Positions 15,169 to 16,390 of a stretch of DNA of 16,390 nucleotides are shown here, in pieces (within the stretch, counting starts at the first letter, position 1; each line of letters opens with the position of its first letter). Where the stretch lies: the NCBI GenBank assembly GCA_016932965.1, contig JAFGBW010000169.1, positions 1-16,390 on the forward strand, given 5' to 3'. The position numbers were made by a program, and so were the translations under genes. Below the pieces are notes generated by a model that was not told the DNA's origin, made no database searches, and was given only the letters and a program-made list of their open reading frames with translations. The DNA comes from Candidatus Auribacterota bacterium (GTDB lineage: Bacteria > Auribacterota > JAFGBW01).

Positions 15169-15795
15169 TAGCAATTATAGTATTATTTACTTAATTGAAA
15201 AATGATTTTTTAGAATAAAAAACAATGTGAGGCATGAAACTCCACCAAAATTGAGTAAAGGTCCCTAATAAGCTTTTGCGAATCTCACTTCATTAGGACG
15301 GGTTGTAGTTTTTTTGGCTTTTCTCCCAATGCAAGCAAAGGGTATCTAACGACGGATTCATGAAAATCCGCTCCAAATGGGATTCCAACGGCATGGAAGT
15401 AAAAAGCGGATATCAGCAACTCCCGGAAAACCGAAAGCCGTTTTTTCACAAGAATAAATTCCGGTTTTCTCTAAAAACATCACAGCCCGTTTATCCGCAA
15501 GAAACACCATTCCACTTTTACTTTGGATTTAAGAGCTTATTTTACAGCCCCCCTTTTTTGTTAACAATTATAGCGTCTATAGTAATTGTAGTTTTTTTTT
15601 CTTGCTCGAAAAATGATTTTTTGAAATAAATACCCATTACCCTTATCATGACGGGTCCATGAAATTCCTCTCCATATAGGATTCCAATGGCATGAAAGCA
15701 AAAAGTGGATATCGGCCATTCCTGAAAAATCGGAAACCACTTTCTCATAAGAAAAAATTCCGCGTTTCTATAAAAAATCGCCACCCATTAACAGA
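15169..15795 (+). repeat. Two diverged direct copies of one sequence unit
   Basis: Copy 1 is about 15169-15490 and copy 2 about 15563-15795. GAAAAATGATTTTTT occurs at about 15197 and about 15608. Both copies have an ATG followed by GATTCCAAYGGCATG, a GGATATC, then a stretch coding KSGY...NRKP..HK.KFR.S in the same frame. Copy 2 lacks about 54 bases that in copy 1 lie between GACGGGT (15297) and GACGGAT (about 15351), as expected from deletion between short direct repeats. Confidence 0.65.
15563..15600 (+). terminator. AT-rich hairpin plus T-run, terminator-like
   Basis: TATAG-CGT-CTATA forms a small inner stem with flanking ACAAT/ATTGT pairing (about 15564-15588), followed by a run of Ts at 15592-15600. 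The stem has few GC pairs, and no complete plus-strand gene ends just upstream, so its role is uncertain. Confidence 0.3.
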
Positions 15796-16297
15796 GAGAA
15801 AAGAAAGATACCTTTTGGCTTCGGATACGGCCTGGAATTCTGTTGTAGAAGAAATCAAAGAGGTCTGCCGCTTGTATTGCCTTAGAAATCATGATTTCCA
15901 AACTGAAAAAAACATACAAACCGGGGAAGAATTCCTTATCATCTCCTTTTATCACGTAAAAAAAATGGTTTCCCCTGAGACCCTGGAAATCCTCAATGCA
16001 GATACGATCCGCAGGCTCGAACAGCTCGGTTATACAAACAATCGAAGCTACTACAAGGGATTTTCCTTTATCATCGAAGTGGAGGGAAAAACGACAGCGG
16101 AACAAAAAGATAAAAAATCCCTGGCAGAAGACACCCCGCTTGGGATACAATCACAGGAATCAGAAGAGATGACTCCTGGTGAATTAAAAGAAATGAATAT
16201 CCGGGACCGGTTCTCTTTATGGAGACAAAGAATAATGTCTATCTTTAAAGGGATCCCGATTCTTCACTTTAAAAATACGGATCCAATTCTTCAATAA
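15692..16297 (+). CDS. Hypothetical protein, 201 residues
   Basis: This is an open frame from ATG 15692 (AGGA about 10 bases upstream) to TAA 16297. Residues 1 to about 35 are strongly basic, come from the second copy of the local duplicated unit, and may not be part of the original protein; a later non-ATG start near 15813 is possible. Residues about 42-130 look like a compact alpha/beta domain, with ASDTAWNSVVEEIKEVCRLYCLRNHDF followed by EEFLIISFYHVKK and a YYKGFSFIIEVEG strand. A polar Glu/Lys-rich stretch follows, and the C-terminus is basic-hydrophobic (about 171-201). There is no signal peptide and no family I recognise. It is followed at once by AAGGAGGTGA and then the next gene at 16373. 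Confidence 0.6.
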   Translation: MKAKSGYRPFLKNRKPLSHKKKFRVSIKNRHPLTERKERYLLASDTAWNSVVEEIKEVCRLYCLRNHDFQTEKNIQTGEEFLIISFYHVKKMVSPETLEILNADTIRRLEQLGYTNNRSYYKGFSFIIEVEGKTTAEQKDKKSLAEDTPLGIQSQESEEMTPGELKEMNIRDRFSLWRQRIMSIFKGIPILHFKNTDPILQ

Positions 16298-16360
16298 GGA
16301 GGTGAACCGCGCACAATCAATCTATTACAAACACTGGTGAAACAGAAAAACTAAATATTC

Positions 16361-16370
16361 AAGGAGAAGG
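16361..16370 (+). promoter_or_regulatory. Ribosome-binding site for the gene at 16373
   Basis: AAGGAGAAGG lies just before the ATG at 16373, which fixes the start of the gene running off the right edge. Confidence 0.6.
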
Positions 16371-16372
16371 AA

Positions 16373-16390
16373 ATGAAAAAAATGAAATGG
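16373..16390 (+). CDS. Start of a gene truncated at the right edge
   Basis: Only six codons (MKKMKW) are visible, after a strong SD. The basic start would fit a signal peptide or a TM segment, but nothing can be said about the product. It lies 75 bp after the 201-residue ORF on the same strand. Confidence 0.55.

Larger units (their letters stand above)
15056..15691. other. Region without a convincing gene, holding a duplicated unit
   Basis: This 636-bp stretch lies between the divergent regulator gene and the 201-residue ORF. It contains the putative regulator promoter, the first copy of a duplicated unit (about 15169-15490) and the beginning of the second copy (from about 15563). An 89-codon open frame at 15360-15629 lies over the first copy. 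It resembles the start of the downstream ORF and lacks a clear ribosome-binding site, so it may be a relic rather than a gene. Confidence 0.6.

Noticed and set aside
15360-15629. 89-codon open frame as a gene
   Set aside because: It overlaps a duplicated noncoding-looking unit, has no clear ribosome-binding site, and its end becomes hydrophobic only because of a T-rich tract.

Overview
The window looks like chromosomal DNA from an uncultured Gram-negative bacterium of moderate GC. A complete outer-membrane lipid-transport (Mla) gene set shows two membranes. Two large secreted proteins carry a Leu-Ala-Pro motif just after the signal peptide, a style I associate with Omnitrophota (OP3). Short GTCATTCC-type intergenic repeats, common in Omnitrophota and Desulfobacterota, also fit. 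The phylum assignment is an inference of moderate confidence.

Left part (1-5790). Two genes diverge from a 514-bp spacer. A minus-strand secreted protein (1206 to beyond the left edge, 402 residues visible) faces a plus-strand 1252-residue secreted protein (1721-5479) with N-terminal TPR repeats and a C-terminal probable beta domain. The spacer carries a small element with 17-bp terminal inverted repeats. The region after the big gene carries further copies of the same dispersed repeat family.

Central part (5791-15055, all minus strand). Read in the direction of transcription, this is: a response regulator with an N-terminal excisionase-type HTH and a C-terminal receiver; an orphan ABC_sub_bind-type periplasmic binding protein; a membrane histidine kinase overlapping it by 14 bp; a small PilP/GspC-like periplasmic protein; a two-TM protein; then mlaE, mlaF, mlaD, mlaC and mlaA. 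After a 353-bp gap comes a secreted TPR protein. The kinase, binding protein and regulator probably form a ligand-sensing three-gene signalling unit. The Mla proteins should move phospholipids between the outer and inner membranes. The outstanding feature is MlaF: after a complete ABC ATPase it carries a GGDEF-like domain whose active site, one metal ligand and inhibitory site are all replaced. This suggests a dead sensory or regulatory domain on a lipid-transport ATPase.

Right part (15056-16390). A 636-bp region without a convincing gene holds two diverged direct copies of one sequence unit. The second copy supplies the 5' end of an unrecognised 201-residue ORF (15692-16297). A further gene with a strong ribosome-binding site begins at 16373 and runs off the window. 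An AATTGAGAATT repeat recurs in the central gaps, immediately after the stop codons of mlaA, mlaD and mlaF, and inside the signal-peptide coding region of the binding protein. I saw no rRNA, tRNA, CRISPR array or transposase gene.
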